Part shown: positions 12,873 through 24,898 of the stretch, in pieces
How positions within the stretch are numbered: the first letter of the stretch is position 1
Layout: each line of letters opens with the position of its first letter
From: Excoecaria cochinchinensis
Lineage: Eukaryota > Streptophyta > Magnoliopsida > Malpighiales > Euphorbiaceae
Length of the DNA stretch: 64,000 nt
Reading direction: 5' to 3'
Assembly (NCBI GenBank): GCA_947683425.1
Contig: CANTUQ010000073.1
Span: 3,878,501-3,942,500, forward strand
Program-made: the position numbers and the translations under genes
Notes under the pieces: model-generated
The model's database searches: none
The model's input: the letters and a program-made list of their open reading frames with translations, nothing else
Told to the model about the DNA's origin: nothing

Positions 12873-15800
12873 GGTTTCTTGATTTACTGATTGCTTGTTG
12901 GAATGGAAAATCAATAAGGTGGAAGGAATAAAAGAACGGAAACCCTAGGAAAATGAATTTATAAAAAAATAAACAAAAACGGATAATTGTGTTATTACAA
13001 AGTGTTTCTTTCAAATTTGGAAGCCCTGGGAACCAATGAAACCCCTCAAGTGGCTCTGCTCGTTTTCTGATTGGTTACTTGGGCCTCCCATCGGGGACCA
13101 CTAGCAATGAGAACGGTGAAATTGGTAGAAATGCTCGACTCTACGGAATGTATGAATTAACAATGGTTGTTGTTCATGCTAGTGCTAAGCAGTACAGATT
13201 TCGAATTTATAGATTTAATTTTTATTTTGCTCGCAGAGTGTAAGATATTAGAAGGATAATTTTTAATTATAAATTTGATAATTTCTGATTCTTAATTAGT
13301 TAATTTTATGAATTTAAAAAAATTGAATGATCATAAATAAAAAAAATTGAATTTTTCATTTATTAATTCAATTAGAAAATGTCTCGTCAAATAAAACAGT
13401 GAAAGAAGGGTGAGACGCCAATAACTCCATAAAAATTGATTAATTTATGAAAATTTATAAATTGAATTTAAACAATAATAATAATTCTTCAAAATTATAA
13501 TTAAAATTGTATTAATTTGCTTATATTTTACAATGTCAACATGATATAAACAAAATGTGGTGAGCTCATATTTCTTTCATCATATACAGACAAATATATA
13601 ATTAGTGAAAGTGAAAATCCAAATCATAAGTACATTAGCAATCATATAGCACTTATCGTTAATAATTTGATATGTTAATTACCGGAGAAAACTTTGATCG
13701 CGATTCCATACACCATATATCCATTAATCAAGTGCTGCGTACCGATCAATAGATATATGAAATGTTGTTGAAAGAGAATACAAAGCCAGAAGACAAAGGC
13801 TATCTGGGCTCAAATAGAGGCCCAGGCCCATCATAACCACATATCCATGGATTTGCCTGAAGAAGAAGCATTAGGCCCATCTAAAATTATGACCATAAAT
13901 TGATGTTGAAGGGGAAGAGAGTTTTTGGCAATGTTATTAAAACTGGACCTTGGGTTTTTTTTTATAAACTATATTATTTTAAAAATGTTATAAAAAAAAA
14001 TTAATTTTAAATATTGCATTCATTATTCAAGCATTAATCATCATAAGACATTATTTTCAAATCATTCAATATTTATAACAAAAAATTTAAGATAAATATA
14101 ATAAAAAAATCACAAATATTCAAAAAAATATTAAATATAAATTATATTTTTTATTTTATTCATAAAGAATTTATCAAAATTGTCTAAATTTCAACTATTT
14201 TGTATTTATATTTTTATTTTATTTTTTCAGGAAAAAAAATGTTGTATAGACATTTTGGACAAATTTTAGTTTTTTGGTTCAAACCAATTTTTATGGTTCA
14301 ATCCAATTTTCAGCCAACCTGTTCTTTGCCAGTTTCATCCGATTTTGTAACATTTTAAATTTATATATTGATTAGTCCGATTTTGATAACGGATTTTGGC
14401 GTGAATTTTATCAGTCTTGCTTAGGTTGGGTCTAAACAAATTTCATGCATTAAACAAATGGCAAATGATCTCCTATGTAAAATTGATTGAAAAAATAAAA
14501 AGAATAGTAATTAACATAAATAGATATTAATATACCTGATAACACAGCTGTAATGAGCTACATAAATTTCACTCTTGCACCCACGTTTTTATTTCTAACT
14601 AATAAAAAATCTACATGTATTTTTCACATAATTAATATTTAATTTCTATATGTAAATTGAATTAACGGATCGCAGCTAAAGAATTCAGGATGCAGACTGT
14701 TAATTGTATACTTCTAGTGTATACTACTCTCACGTGCATGAGCATTGCACGGAATTTATTATTTTTATTAAATATATATAAAAAATCAAATAATTTCATC
14801 AATTTAGAAATCTATGTACTCTCAGATATTCATCAACTATAATATAGTTTAATATATATATAAATAAAAAAAATTATGGAATATGACTTGACTAAATGTA
14901 CAAAAATTCATGTAAAAAAAGTACAAATAAATTAAAATATCTAGTTTACCCTTTATTATCTTAATTTAATTTTTTATATAAATATCTAGACTTATCTAAT
15001 ATTATATCATGCTTATCAATTTCAATAATTTTTTTATATTAAATTATTAGTTCTAAAAATTCAAATTAATGAAATAAAATTATAATAATTTGAGTAATAT
15101 AAATCAAAATTACAAATTAATGAAATCTCTTGGATTAATCTTTCACCAAATCACGCTCAAACGTGTTCAAAGTAAAAAATCATAAACATAAAATAATCAA
15201 AATGTTGAATTTTACAGATTTTGGGCTTCGTTATATATATGACTCTCTAATTTGTCTTCTTCCTCCAATAATGACTCCATGCATTTAATTCATATTAATT
15301 ATATTTTGAAATAAATTAAAAATTAAATTCATTCAAATTATAAATTTCGCATCTATAATTATATAATAATATCGATATATTATTATAATTATTTTTAAAT
15401 ATATATTTCAACATTATCTTTAACTTTTGAAATATAGATTAGAGTGGTATTCAAGGAACTCTCTTGCATTTGACCATCTAGATTAGGACTAAAATGAATA
15501 GTGATTCCAAATTAAATTATACAAGCCGACGGAGTCAACCAAAAGGCTTGCATAAAGTATAGCTCAAACTAAGTTTTACAACCTGTGTAATTCCATTTTC
15601 ACCTCCGAATTTCAATTCCAATATTCTTATTATTTTTTATAATTATTTATTATTTTTTATAATAATTTGGTATCCGAAATTTATTGACTCAACAAATATA
15701 AATTCGCGTCAGATAGGTTCACAAATAAATAAAATACTCTCTTTTAAATATTTAATAATACTTTATTTTCAGTACTCAAATTCAAAACTTTTGGTTAAGA

Positions 15801-17103
15801 GAGAGGAGTATTGACATTTCATGGGAGGTTAAATTCCAATATTATTTAGAGTTCATTAGATGGCGTAATTAGTTTCCTACCAATCTAAAATCCCTTTTTA
15901 TATGGACCAGTAAAATTAAATTAGAAAAAAATATATAAAAATGCCTCTCACATATTTTCTATGATACTAAAATGTACATATTGTTTATTTTAATGTCTCA
16001 ATATAATAAAAATTGGTACAAAAATATCCATGTAACTAGTTTTGTTAACTCTGAATTAATGATATTCACATGGCGCTGATGCAGCTTTAACACATAGCAT
16101 ATTACTTTTGAAATATTTTACTAATTTTATATATTAAAAATTTATTTATTGACTTACAAATGTAATACTGAGAGGGCATGTATTAGTATTATTTCAGAAA
16201 CATGTCAGCACCAATTTAGTGCCATTAATTTAGAATTGATAAAAAAAATATTTACAAAAATATTTTTATATCAATTTTTATTATTTAAAAAAAATTTACT
16301 CTAAAATAAATGATAAAAGCATTTTATTAAAGGCGAAGCGAACATTTTCATAAAATTAAATAAAAGAAGCATACTCCACCTATATCCAGGTCAATTTTCA
16401 AGGATAATATTATTTATTCTAGTACATGAATAATTTTGTATTTATTTATTTAAACAAATCAAATCAATTATATCTTTTACAAGTCTTATTTTATTATTAG
16501 GTTAATGCCACGAGTAATTTTTTTATAATTTAATGACATTTTATCATTAACTTATTTAACAATAAATTTTATGTATTTCTTTTTAAAAAGAATCATGTAT
16601 TGAATTTATGCAAAAGATTCAATACTAAAACTCAATCATAAAGAAAGAAAGCAAGAAGAAAGTGAGTGAAGAGTAATTAAATAGAAATAAAATGGAAACT
16701 AAAACTTAAAATCAGTGTACTGTACGATGTATGTGTAGGAACAACATGAAATTGATTTCAAGACATTGATATGCATGCAGTAGTTGCCATGTCGATATGT
16801 AACAGTAAGAGTATATATGCAATCCAATTGGAAGTATAAAATGCCATTTTTATTTCCCAAAACATAAACATTCTATACAAGCAACCCATCCGATTCCAAC
16901 TGAAAGCATGTGAATTTTTAAATACTGTATTAAAAAAAAAAAAAAAAAGTGTGATATATACCTGTTCTTCTGAAGTTTTATTTCAATGCACACATACATG
17001 CTCATACACCGTAGAATCAGAAGCCTTAACTCAATCCCATGGTGTATATGGGCACACACCAAAAACCGTTTTTTGTTTTTGGAAAGCCGAAATAATTTTA
17101 AAA
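12873..17103. other. 4.2-kb intergenic region, AT-rich
   Basis: Bases 12873-13150 should hold the promoter and leader of the RRM gene. The rest is AT-rich. Around 14270-14420 repeated GGTTCAA/CCAATTTT words suggest another degraded hAT-type element, but the ends are not clear. Nothing between 13200 and 16800 gives a convincing reading frame. The right edge, from about 16850, is probably the 3' untranslated region of the F-box gene, with an 18-nt A run near 16930. Confidence 0.5.
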
Positions 17104-18558
17104 CTATGCTGCATTCAAGAGTTGAATGAATTTATGGGAAGCCCATGTTCTTGCAACATCAGAAAGCTTGCTTAGCTCAACATGAACATGTCTTAATCTT
17201 GGTGAATTGAGGAGAAACAGCTCAATTTCCTTTGATTCAATCTTAGAACAATGCATAATATCAACATATTCCAACCTCTTGCAACACTTGACCATAGAGA
17301 GCATTGCCATACTAGTAAGTCCTTTGCACCCTCTCAACTTCACTTCAATCAGAAAATTGCAAGAAACAAGCATTGAGACCAACTCCTTATCAAGCAAGAA
17401 CTCATTATGAGACAAATCTAGTTTCCTTAATTGCCTCAAATGTTGTCCTAAAGTGGCAAGCAACCCAGATTCTCTTTCAACAACATCACAATTTATCAGT
17501 GACAATTCTTGAAGCCCTGAATTTATGGCAACCCCAACAGCCTTTAGTCCTTCACCACTAACAAGACAGCAACTTTGAAGCCTAAGAGATGAAAGGCCTC
17601 TAAAGTTCTCAGCAATGGCTGTAACATGAACATTGTTAAGGTCTAAAGGCAATCTAAAATCAACTTTTTGCAAATTTTTACATCTGGAATTGGTAATAAA
17701 ATGAAGTAACCCTTCTCTGCTACCACCATCATAAATTAACAGAGAATTCAAAGAATCGCAATTCTCAGCTAATCTTAATAAAACCACACCAACTATGCTT
17801 CTACAAGTTCTTAATTCTACTTCTTCAAGACCCTTTAAGCATTGAGTAAATGACAAAAAGGACCCTTCATCACCAATGCTTTCACAGTTTTTTAGCTGCA
17901 ACTTCTTCAGCTTTTTACAACTTCTCCATAACAAACCAAAACCAGAATCATCTCTTTTAATCCCTGACAAATTAAGAACCTCTAAACCCGATTCTGCATC
18001 AATTTCTTCATTTAAACAATACCCACTTCCCCAATTGGAGTAAACTCCATCACTTTCACATACATGGATAGATAGCTCCTTTAAACAAGAAAAATAAGCA
18101 ACCCAATTGAATAAAAGAGGCCTAGAGAGAACAGTACTGAGAGAGGTGAGATGGGTACATCTATTGGAGAGAGAAAGTAGAGAAGGAGGAGAGAGAGGAC
18201 CAGCCAAGAACCTGAGCTGCTTAAGCTTGGAGCAAAAAGTGGAGACTATGAAGAGAAGATGATCATTGAAATCTATGGTGGTAATTGATTTTTTTCTTGA
18301 GATAGAATCAGAAGAGAAGAGGAGAGAAAGAGAGGAAAGAAAAGGGTAATTGGGTAAAAGAGAAGCCAAAGATTGAATTGTTGAATTTTCAGCATTTAGC
18401 CTGAGAGATAGTGAAGTTTTTGAGGTTCTGTAAAGGTACAGCCACCTCTTAGACACCAAAGAAACAGATAAAGAGGATGATTGTTGCTGTGAAGATGATG
18501 AATTTAAAATTCTTGAAAGAATTTCTTGAAGCAGCTCATCACATAACATCTCATCCAT
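17104..18558 (-). CDS. F-box/LRR-repeat protein, single exon, 484 aa
   Basis: This is one uninterrupted frame. The N-terminus has a compact F-box-like segment at residues 1-50 (DELLQEILSRIL, then SLVSKRWLYLYR), separated by a serine/glutamine-rich insert. From about residue 90 to 470 come irregular cysteine-type leucine-rich repeats (LKKLQLKNCESIGDEG, LQELSLINCDVVERESG, LIEVKLRGCKGLTSMA). By family knowledge the F-box binds SKP1 of an SCF ubiquitin ligase and the LRRs hold the substrate. The layout resembles the Arabidopsis At5g51370/At5g51380 group. No substrate can be read from the sequence. Length and single-exon form fit that group. The start is the first methionine of the F-box and is preceded by a GA-rich leader. 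Confidence 0.9.
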   Translation of the reverse strand: MDEMLCDELLQEILSRILNSSSSQQQSSSLSVSLVSKRWLYLYRTSKTSLSLRLNAENSTIQSLASLLPNYPFLSSLSLLFSSDSISRKKSITTIDFNDHLLFIVSTFCSKLKQLRFLAGPLSPPSLLSLSNRCTHLTSLSTVLSRPLLFNWVAYFSCLKELSIHVCESDGVYSNWGSGYCLNEEIDAESGLEVLNLSGIKRDDSGFGLLWRSCKKLKKLQLKNCESIGDEGSFLSFTQCLKGLEEVELRTCRSIVGVVLLRLAENCDSLNSLLIYDGGSREGLLHFITNSRCKNLQKVDFRLPLDLNNVHVTAIAENFRGLSSLRLQSCCLVSGEGLKAVGVAINSGLQELSLINCDVVERESGLLATLGQHLRQLRKLDLSHNEFLLDKELVSMLVSCNFLIEVKLRGCKGLTSMAMLSMVKCCKRLEYVDIMHCSKIESKEIELFLLNSPRLRHVHVELSKLSDVARTWASHKFIQLLNAA

Positions 18559-18960
18559 GTTTTTTCAATAAAGCTTCTTCCTTTATCCTCCTTGTTCTTA
18601 CCCACCAAAGAGAGGAACAAACAAGAACAAGAGTTCTTGATTTCTCAGTTTTTGTTTTTGAGATTATTTCTGTCTGCTTTTGCTCGTCTTCTTGATTGAC
18701 AACTGTGTTTTAAGATTCTGGTTCTCTCCAAAGAGAGAGAGAGAGAAAGAGTTCAACTTGATTAGGTGGGAGAGAGAAAAGTTCAAGGCCGTGTTTGGAT
18801 GACGTGGAATACACTTTCTCAATAGAGAGAAGTGAATGAAGGAAATGTTTCCTTTGTAATGGAGAAATGGTTTAATGGTTTCTGCTAAGCTAAGAAGAAA
18901 TTGCAGATTTTATAGAAGAAATTGCAGATTTTATAATTATATATATATAGGCGAGAAAGA
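18559..18960 (-). promoter_or_regulatory. Leader and promoter region of the F-box/LRR gene
   Basis: Upstream of the start codon on the minus strand lies a CT-rich leader: the plus strand shows AAAGAGAGAGAGAGAAAGAG at about 18730-18750. Farther up, near 18935-18950, a TATATATATA tract could supply a TATA element. CT-rich leaders of this kind are common in plant genes. The transcription start is not determinable from sequence alone. Confidence 0.4.
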
Positions 18961-19698
18961 ATATTGAGTACTCTTTAATCTATAAGATTTTTTCTTTTTT
19001 TTTTTTCTTTTAAAGAAGAAGTGAGCAATGCCTATAAATAACAATTAACGAATATAAGTGACACTTAAAAATCATATTTGAGCAAATGAATAACTTTTTT
19101 AGGAACAAAATACAAAGTATGGTATTTCAGAAAATACTCATAAGCGAGATGCGATAACAAACCTGCTGTAAAATTTGCTTCTCTATGAACATGAGAGAAC
19201 GTAATAGAATGAAAGTTTTTCACAAACTGACGGATATAATTTTTTTAGGAACAGAATGCAGATTTTTTCTTTTTTTAAAGCTGCACAATAGAGATTTAGT
19301 TACCTAATTAAGTTAGAGAATTAATTTGATTGATGATGAATTAGGAAGATTTATCCATATTGAAACTAATTAATATTATCTAGTGACAATAACCAAAATT
19401 TAATTATTTTAACAAAGTCGCAACTAATATGACATATTTTATTGTCACATTTAATTTGTTGTTTAATGATAAATTTGTGTGACCAATTAAGTTACAACTT
19501 AAAAAATTTGGTGAGTTTAATTGAGAAATATGATCTGTCATATTATTATAATTAACTAATTAAAAAAAAAAAACCCTATCAAACGATAAAAACTAATGTC
19601 AAAAAGTATATTATAATTTTATTTTACAGTAATGGTCTGAATATGCAATTTTGGTTTTCCATGGCAAGCAAGAAAATGTAGCGAAAAAGAAAATATTA
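18961..19698. other. AT-rich intergenic DNA
   Basis: No gene or clear element is seen. The stretch is A/T-rich and ends at the TTA target duplication of the MITE that starts at 19699. Confidence 0.4.
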
Positions 19699-20425
19699 TG
19701 GGCTGTTTAGTTCTGAAAAATTTTCCGTTTTTCAGAAAATTACTTCAAAAAAATTAGAAAATGAAAAATGCAGTTTAGTTGTAATATTTTTCAATTTATA
19801 AAATTAGAAAACTATTTTCTAAATTTTTCAAAATTAAACTATTATATGAAAAATACAAAAAATATGTTTTCTTATTTTTCTTTTATTAAAAGAGAGTTCA
19901 AACTCAACTATACTATCTTCTTTTCTAATTTATAAAAAAGAAACTTAATACAAATTTAATACAACAGTTCATCTCTTACTGCAACAACAAATTTAATTTA
20001 GAAACTTATTTTATTTTATTATGATTATTAGAAGGAAACTATAATTATAGTTTTCATTTTGTAAAAAATTTTAAAAATTTATTTGATTAACTGAATTTTA
20101 TTATTTAAGTTCACTTATATCTTGTTTAAAATTTTCATAAATACATGTTAGTATTTTAATCATTGATTAATTTAAATATTTATTTATCAATACCTAAAAT
20201 ATTATTAATATAAATAACAATTATTGTAATTATATTAATAGAATATACAACATATTAAAAAAAATGTAAAGGAAATGGAAAATGAAAATACAGATAAAAA
20301 AAAAGCAAACATAATTTTCATTTTCTAATATTTTATTTTGGAAAATGACAAAACGGAAAACTAAAAAATGAAAATGAAAACTGGAAAAGGAAAATGGAAA
20401 ATATTTTCTTTACCTAAACAGCCCC
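19699..20425. mobile_element. Tourist-like (PIF/Harbinger) MITE
   Basis: The left end reads TGGGCTGTTTAG and the right end CTAAACAGCCCC, an 11-bp inverted repeat with one mismatch at the outermost base. Both ends are flanked by TTA (19696-19698 and 20426-20428), the 3-bp target duplication typical of PIF/Harbinger MITEs. The interior is 727 bp of A/T-rich sequence dominated by GAAAATG and TTTTC words that are themselves partly inverted, so it could fold into a long imperfect hairpin. There is no coding capacity. Confidence 0.75.
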
Positions 20426-20747
20426 TTAGAATTCCCAAATATATGCAATTTAAGTAATCGATTCTTTTTCTATTTGAAAATAATTAAAGTCTATTTTTGT
20501 TTTGGAGAAACTTAAGTAATGGCCATTCGATGGAACTCCCGTTTGGAAGGAGATTTATCGTTTGCCGGTTTCATCAGATCTAACATTCGTTGGTTTGCTG
20601 GAAATGGTCATTCTAGATTGTTTTCCCCTCTTATTGATTGTGTGGATTATGATATCCCCCAAAATATTCATGATTGGAAGGTTAGTGGTGTGGTTTTTGA
20701 TAATGGTTCTGGAAATCTTCTATTCTTTTTACTTTCATAGTGATGTC

Positions 20748-21376
20748 TGTTAGGACTGCCAAACACCACTTAACTCCGCATTAGTATGATATTGTCCGTT
20801 TTGGGCCAAGTCCGCACGGATTTGTTTCTGGGTTTCTCCCAAAAGGCCTCATACTAATAGAGTTAGGTGAATTCTTTATATTTAAGGTGCTCCTCCCTTA
20901 TATTTTCGATGTGGGATTTGGATTGATATCCCAACAATCCTCCCCTCAAACCAAAGACCACACAGTTTATATCCTCCTCTCGAGCGATAATTCATTTGAT
21001 TCGTCATATCATCTTGCACCGTCGTTATCAACCAACGGGACACGCCGCCTGACCACCACAATATTAGGAAAACTTTCGACACAAGGCACCAAACACGAAT
21101 CTCCAATCTCGAGGTCATACCGGGAACTTCCCACACAACACAGTCCACTATTCTGGATCGTCTCCAAACCACGGCTCTGATACTACTTGTTAGGACTGCC
21201 AAACACCACTTAACTCCGCATTAGTATGATATTGTCCGCTTTGGGCCAAGCTCGCACGGATTTGTTTCTGGACTCCTCCCAAAAGGCCTCATACTAATAG
21301 AGTTAGGTGAACTCTTTATATTTAAGGTGCTCCTCCCTTATATTTCCGATGTGGGATTTGGATTGATATCCCAACA
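20748..21376 (-). mobile_element. TRIM (terminal-repeat retrotransposon in miniature)
   Basis: Two 189-bp LTRs at 20748-20936 and 21188-21376 both begin TGTTAGGACTGCC and end ATATCCCAACA, differing at about eight positions. The 251-bp interior has no coding capacity. On the minus strand, next to the LTR at 21188, is GTATCAGAGCC, matching the 3' end of initiator tRNA-Met (primer-binding site). Next to the other LTR is GAGGGGAGGAT, a polypurine tract. The element therefore reads right to left. Flanking bases ATGTC (20743-20747) and ATGTT (21377-21381) are a 5-bp target duplication with one later change. It depends on enzymes of other elements. Confidence 0.88.
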
Positions 21377-22429
21377 ATGTTGTGGATCTAATTTTGAGTT
21401 GTTGTCCTCCTATTCTTGATTTGGGTGATGTGTTTTATATCGGAGACAAACTTCGAGTTGGGTTTTCTCTGTACCTTAAGCTTGTGCTTCTCTAGGTAGT
21501 TTTACATACTCTCATTCTGATGACATGTGGAATCTTATTTGGCATTGGCAAGGTCTCGAAAGGGTTCATTCTTTTTTGTGGTTAACAACTCAAAGCAAGC
21601 TTTTTAGTAATTCAAAGAGTTTCAATACTCCGGTGTTCATCAGTCGGATTCGGGTCAATCCGACCCGAATCCTAATATTCTAATATCCGAAATATGCCCT
21701 AAATTCCAACCCAAAACGACCCTAAGTATTAGTAGAGGCTCGAATCGTTGAATTTGAAAATTTGAGCTCGAACCGATGACCTTCTCAATTATATACAGAG
21801 AAAAAAAAAATTCAACATTGGGCAAATCCTTAACTATCGTGAAATTTAACTTTATATATCTAACTAATTGAAACCCTTCCAACTTTAACAGCATAAATCC
21901 ATCATCAAAAAGCAAAATATCATAAACTGAAGCCAAAAAAAAAACCCATATTAGTCACAAAAAAAATCCAAATCTCGTGCCCCTAGAAAAAATAAATCCC
22001 TACTTCTTTCTCATTGGATCTGAATTTTCTCTTTTTTTTTAAAAAATAATAATTATCATAAGAAATATAATTTTCGTTAGTATCCACTGACACCACCACT
22101 CAACGATCACCACCTGTCCAGCAATCAATGGTTCATTCTGCCTATTTATTCCTTCTCCATTTTCAGAATTTCGCTTCACTTTCACACTTTTGCTCCCACA
22201 CTCAACTGTTCATTTTCTTTAGCCTTATCTTCATCTTTTTTCTCTACTTTCTTGCTCTAGATTCACTTATCTCCAGATCCACTGCTCTGTTTGTACGTTT
22301 TCGTCTTCAAGTGTTTTTCAATCCGTTATTTCCAGATTCCCCAAAGCCTTTCTTCAATTTCAAGTTTGTACTTTATCTCCTCTCTCCTTTTTCTTACCAT
22401 AAGTACTTCCGAAAGTTCTAGTGAGAGAA

Positions 22430-23825
22430 TGAGGGTAGAGGAAGGGCTTACTGCCAATAGGCCACCAGAGTCCCCTAGCACCAGTCAACCAAGGCAAGAG
22501 GGAAGAAAAGAACCAAGAAGACTTCCCAGGGTAGGAAGCATAAGTTCAATTTTCAAGCCTAGCGATATGAGCACACTGAAAGAGAGGCTAGGTGTACCTT
22601 GTGCATACAAAATTCGTGCTACTGGTGCCTCCCTGAGGGCCAATACCAAATTTCAAGGCAAGAAAATGATAATTGTTTATGAGGTAGATTTTGAAACCGG
22701 GGTAAGTCTTCCACTAACAGCCTTTGAATTCAAATTTTTAGATTTCTACGGCTTGACCATCGGGCTATTGCATCCCAATGCCTGACGAACTCCCTCAGCA
22801 CTACAAATCTGGGCAGCCGAACATGACATAGATCTCACCCTTTGCATTTTTTGAGCTACTCATGTAGTGGGACTCCGAGCTAAAGGTGAAGACCACAACT
22901 GTATTCAAGCTCGCGCCATGAGTCTTTGAAGAACTGGAAGAATCTGTTCTTTGTGATAAAAAGCGAGTCAGAATTCCCCTTCAAGACTCAATGGGATCGG
23001 TTTGTCAATAAGAATGACAACCCACTGTATTTAAATGATGCTGATGAAAGTACATTAGCTCGGTGGAGGGGGATGACCTAAGAGAAAATAGACATAAATT
23101 TGCAGCTTTAATGCGGAGTACCTCCCACCATCTCCAAAATCGAACTCCAAGAAAAAGGATAAACTTCTTAATTTTTTGTTCTTGCATTCTAATTTATTTC
23201 TTATTGTTTGCTTTGTTGCAGTTATGAAGAGGAGTTCCCGACCAAGCCTGGCCAAAGGTAAAAAGCTGGAGGAAGCCAATCTGCTATTGCACCAGCCGAA
23301 GCCAACTTAACTCCTCCAAATCCAGGTTCGTCCATTATTTCTCCGAGCTCAAGTGCTCCAGTTCAGAGCTTCATATCTACTACTACAGCTTCAACACCTA
23401 TACCCGTAGTGGTAACCAACAGCTCTCCTCAATCGGCGCCTACACAAGTTACTACCTCCTAGTTCCCATCTGAGAATAGGGAATAAGCGTATACTCCTGA
23501 TCCTAAAATCATGGGCAGAAGAACTGAAGGCTCTTGCCAAAGACATTCGTAGGTTTTGGCAATGGTAGGGGAAATCCTGGTCAAAGAAGAACCTTGGCTT
23601 CATAACCTTCGTTCATCAGACAGCTTGTGTTCCCTCGAAAGCCACACCTCTGCTCCATTTGAGTGCCGAGCAGTTGAGCTATGCTATGAAGAGGCATGAA
23701 GTGGAGGTAACTTCTTGGAACATTTAATGTGTTCGGTTCACTTGATCATGTACAAAACACAAAACATTTTATTTTTAGGGGTGCATGCTAGAAAGAGCTA
23801 TTATTGGTAAAATGAACAAACTTTT
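22430..23825 (+). pseudogene. Broken antisense ORF of the Tat-type element (putative gypsy-type transposon domain)
   Basis: The frame opening with MRVEEGLTANRPPES runs to a stop at 22785 (LLHPNA, stop). Similarity to the copy at 59521-61354 continues past this through further stops and frameshifts: ALQIWAAEHDIDLTL, RTGRI, then after an apparent intron MKRSSRPSLAKGK and finally ERAIIGKMNKLF, where the deletion joint cuts it. The conserved part (LKERLGVPCAYKIRATGASL, KFQGKKMIIVYEV) is the domain called putative gypsy-type transposon (PF04195). No function is established for it. The copy cannot make a full product. Confidence 0.7.
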
Positions 23826-24206
23826 CCATATAATTGTGTGCGGGATTCTGAACCTTGTAACTATGGATTTTTGGACGAATTTCATTATATTTGCGAGAAT
23901 GATTGTGGCTAGAAGTTTTGCTTCAACCCACTTCGTGAAATGATCAACCACAACTACCAAGAACTTCCGCTGCCTAGTAACCAACAGGAAAGGGCCAAGA
24001 ATATCAATTTCTCATTGAGCAAACGGCCAAAAGCTGTGAATAGGCACCTCATGTGTGGACTTTTGATGCAGTATGTTGCCGAATCGCTTGCATTTGTCAT
24101 ACTTCTGAACAAGCCATTTAGCATATTTCTCTATCCTGGACCAATAATACCCCTGTAACAAGGCCTTCCTTGGAAGCTTATCCGGCGGTGGGAGATTCCT
24201 CAACAT
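23826..24206 (-). pseudogene. Ty3/gypsy integrase fragment
   Basis: On the minus strand two frames cover the zinc-binding end (YYWSRIEKYAKWLVQKYDKC) and the start of the integrase core (EIDILGPF, VVVDHFTKWVEA, IVTRFRIPHTII). A stop lies between them, and the core is cut off at 23826 before the second catalytic aspartate region. By family the intact enzyme inserts the cDNA copy into the chromosome; this fragment cannot. It is closely similar to the better-preserved integrase at 62215-62733. Confidence 0.8.
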
Positions 24207-24898
24207 ATTAAATTTTTATTTTTACAGGTTTCGTGTCAAAAGTTACCTTAGCTGTGACCTTATTTGCAGTATTTGTTCTACAAGAATTAAGTCAACCTTA
24301 CATGTTTTGAGGGATTGTCAAGTTGCTACTCAATTCTAGTCCCTTATAGTTCTTTCTCATTTGCTAATTTCTTTTGGAATAATGAGCTTTCTCAGCTGGT
24401 AGGTAATGTCTAATTTGAATCAAACTGATGTTCCCATTCTTGGTACTAGCTAGCCGAATCTTTTTGTCATCGCCTGTTATTATTTGTAGAAACGAAGAAA
24501 TGAAGTTATTTTCCAAGATTATTTTAAGCCTATTACAGTGCTTTATAGTAAAGTTTCATCTCAAGCTTGTCTCTTTAATGATGCTATTCGGAGTTTGGCT
24601 CCTTATGACGATAGGAATTAAATTCCCAATCCTAAGATTGTTTCTTGGAAATGCCCTCTTGTTAATGTTTATAAGCTCGGCACAGATGCTTGTTAATGTT
24701 TATAAGCTCGGCACAGATGCTTCTTTCTCGGCTAGATTGGGTCTTACTGGTAGAAGAGGTTGGTCCGGAACTCCAATGGTACGTGGATGGGAGCTTTGTT
24801 GCTAATTTTGGCTGTTGTCCTATTTTGAGGGCTGAAATCTGAGCTACTTTGAATGGTATGAAACTTGCTAAGGAAGTTGGCTTAGCACATGTGATCGT

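Larger units (their letters stand above)
21624..24227 (-). mobile_element. Deletion derivative of a Tat-type Ty3/gypsy element inserted in the LINE
   Basis: From about 22090 to 24210 the sequence follows the element at 58.5-64 kb: a plus-strand antisense ORF region (22430-23825) facing a minus-strand integrase fragment (24206 down to about 23826). The join at 23825 lies in the middle of the antisense ORF and in the integrase, so roughly 1.5 kb present in the other copy has been deleted. Bases 21624-22090 have no matching LTR and their nature is unclear. GTTTC occurs at 21619-21623 and 24228-24232 and may be the target duplication, but the ends are not typical TG...CA, so the exact borders are tentative. 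Confidence 0.6.

Noticed and set aside
14270..14420. Possible hAT-like element with GGTTCAA words
   Set aside because: Neither terminal repeats nor a target duplication could be found, so it is mentioned only within the intergenic entry.
21624..24227. Possibility that the insert in the LINE is a Helitron or Pack-type DNA transposon
   Set aside because: There is no TC...CTRR ending with a hairpin, no inverted termini, and most of it aligns with the Tat-type element; a retroelement deletion derivative explains it better.
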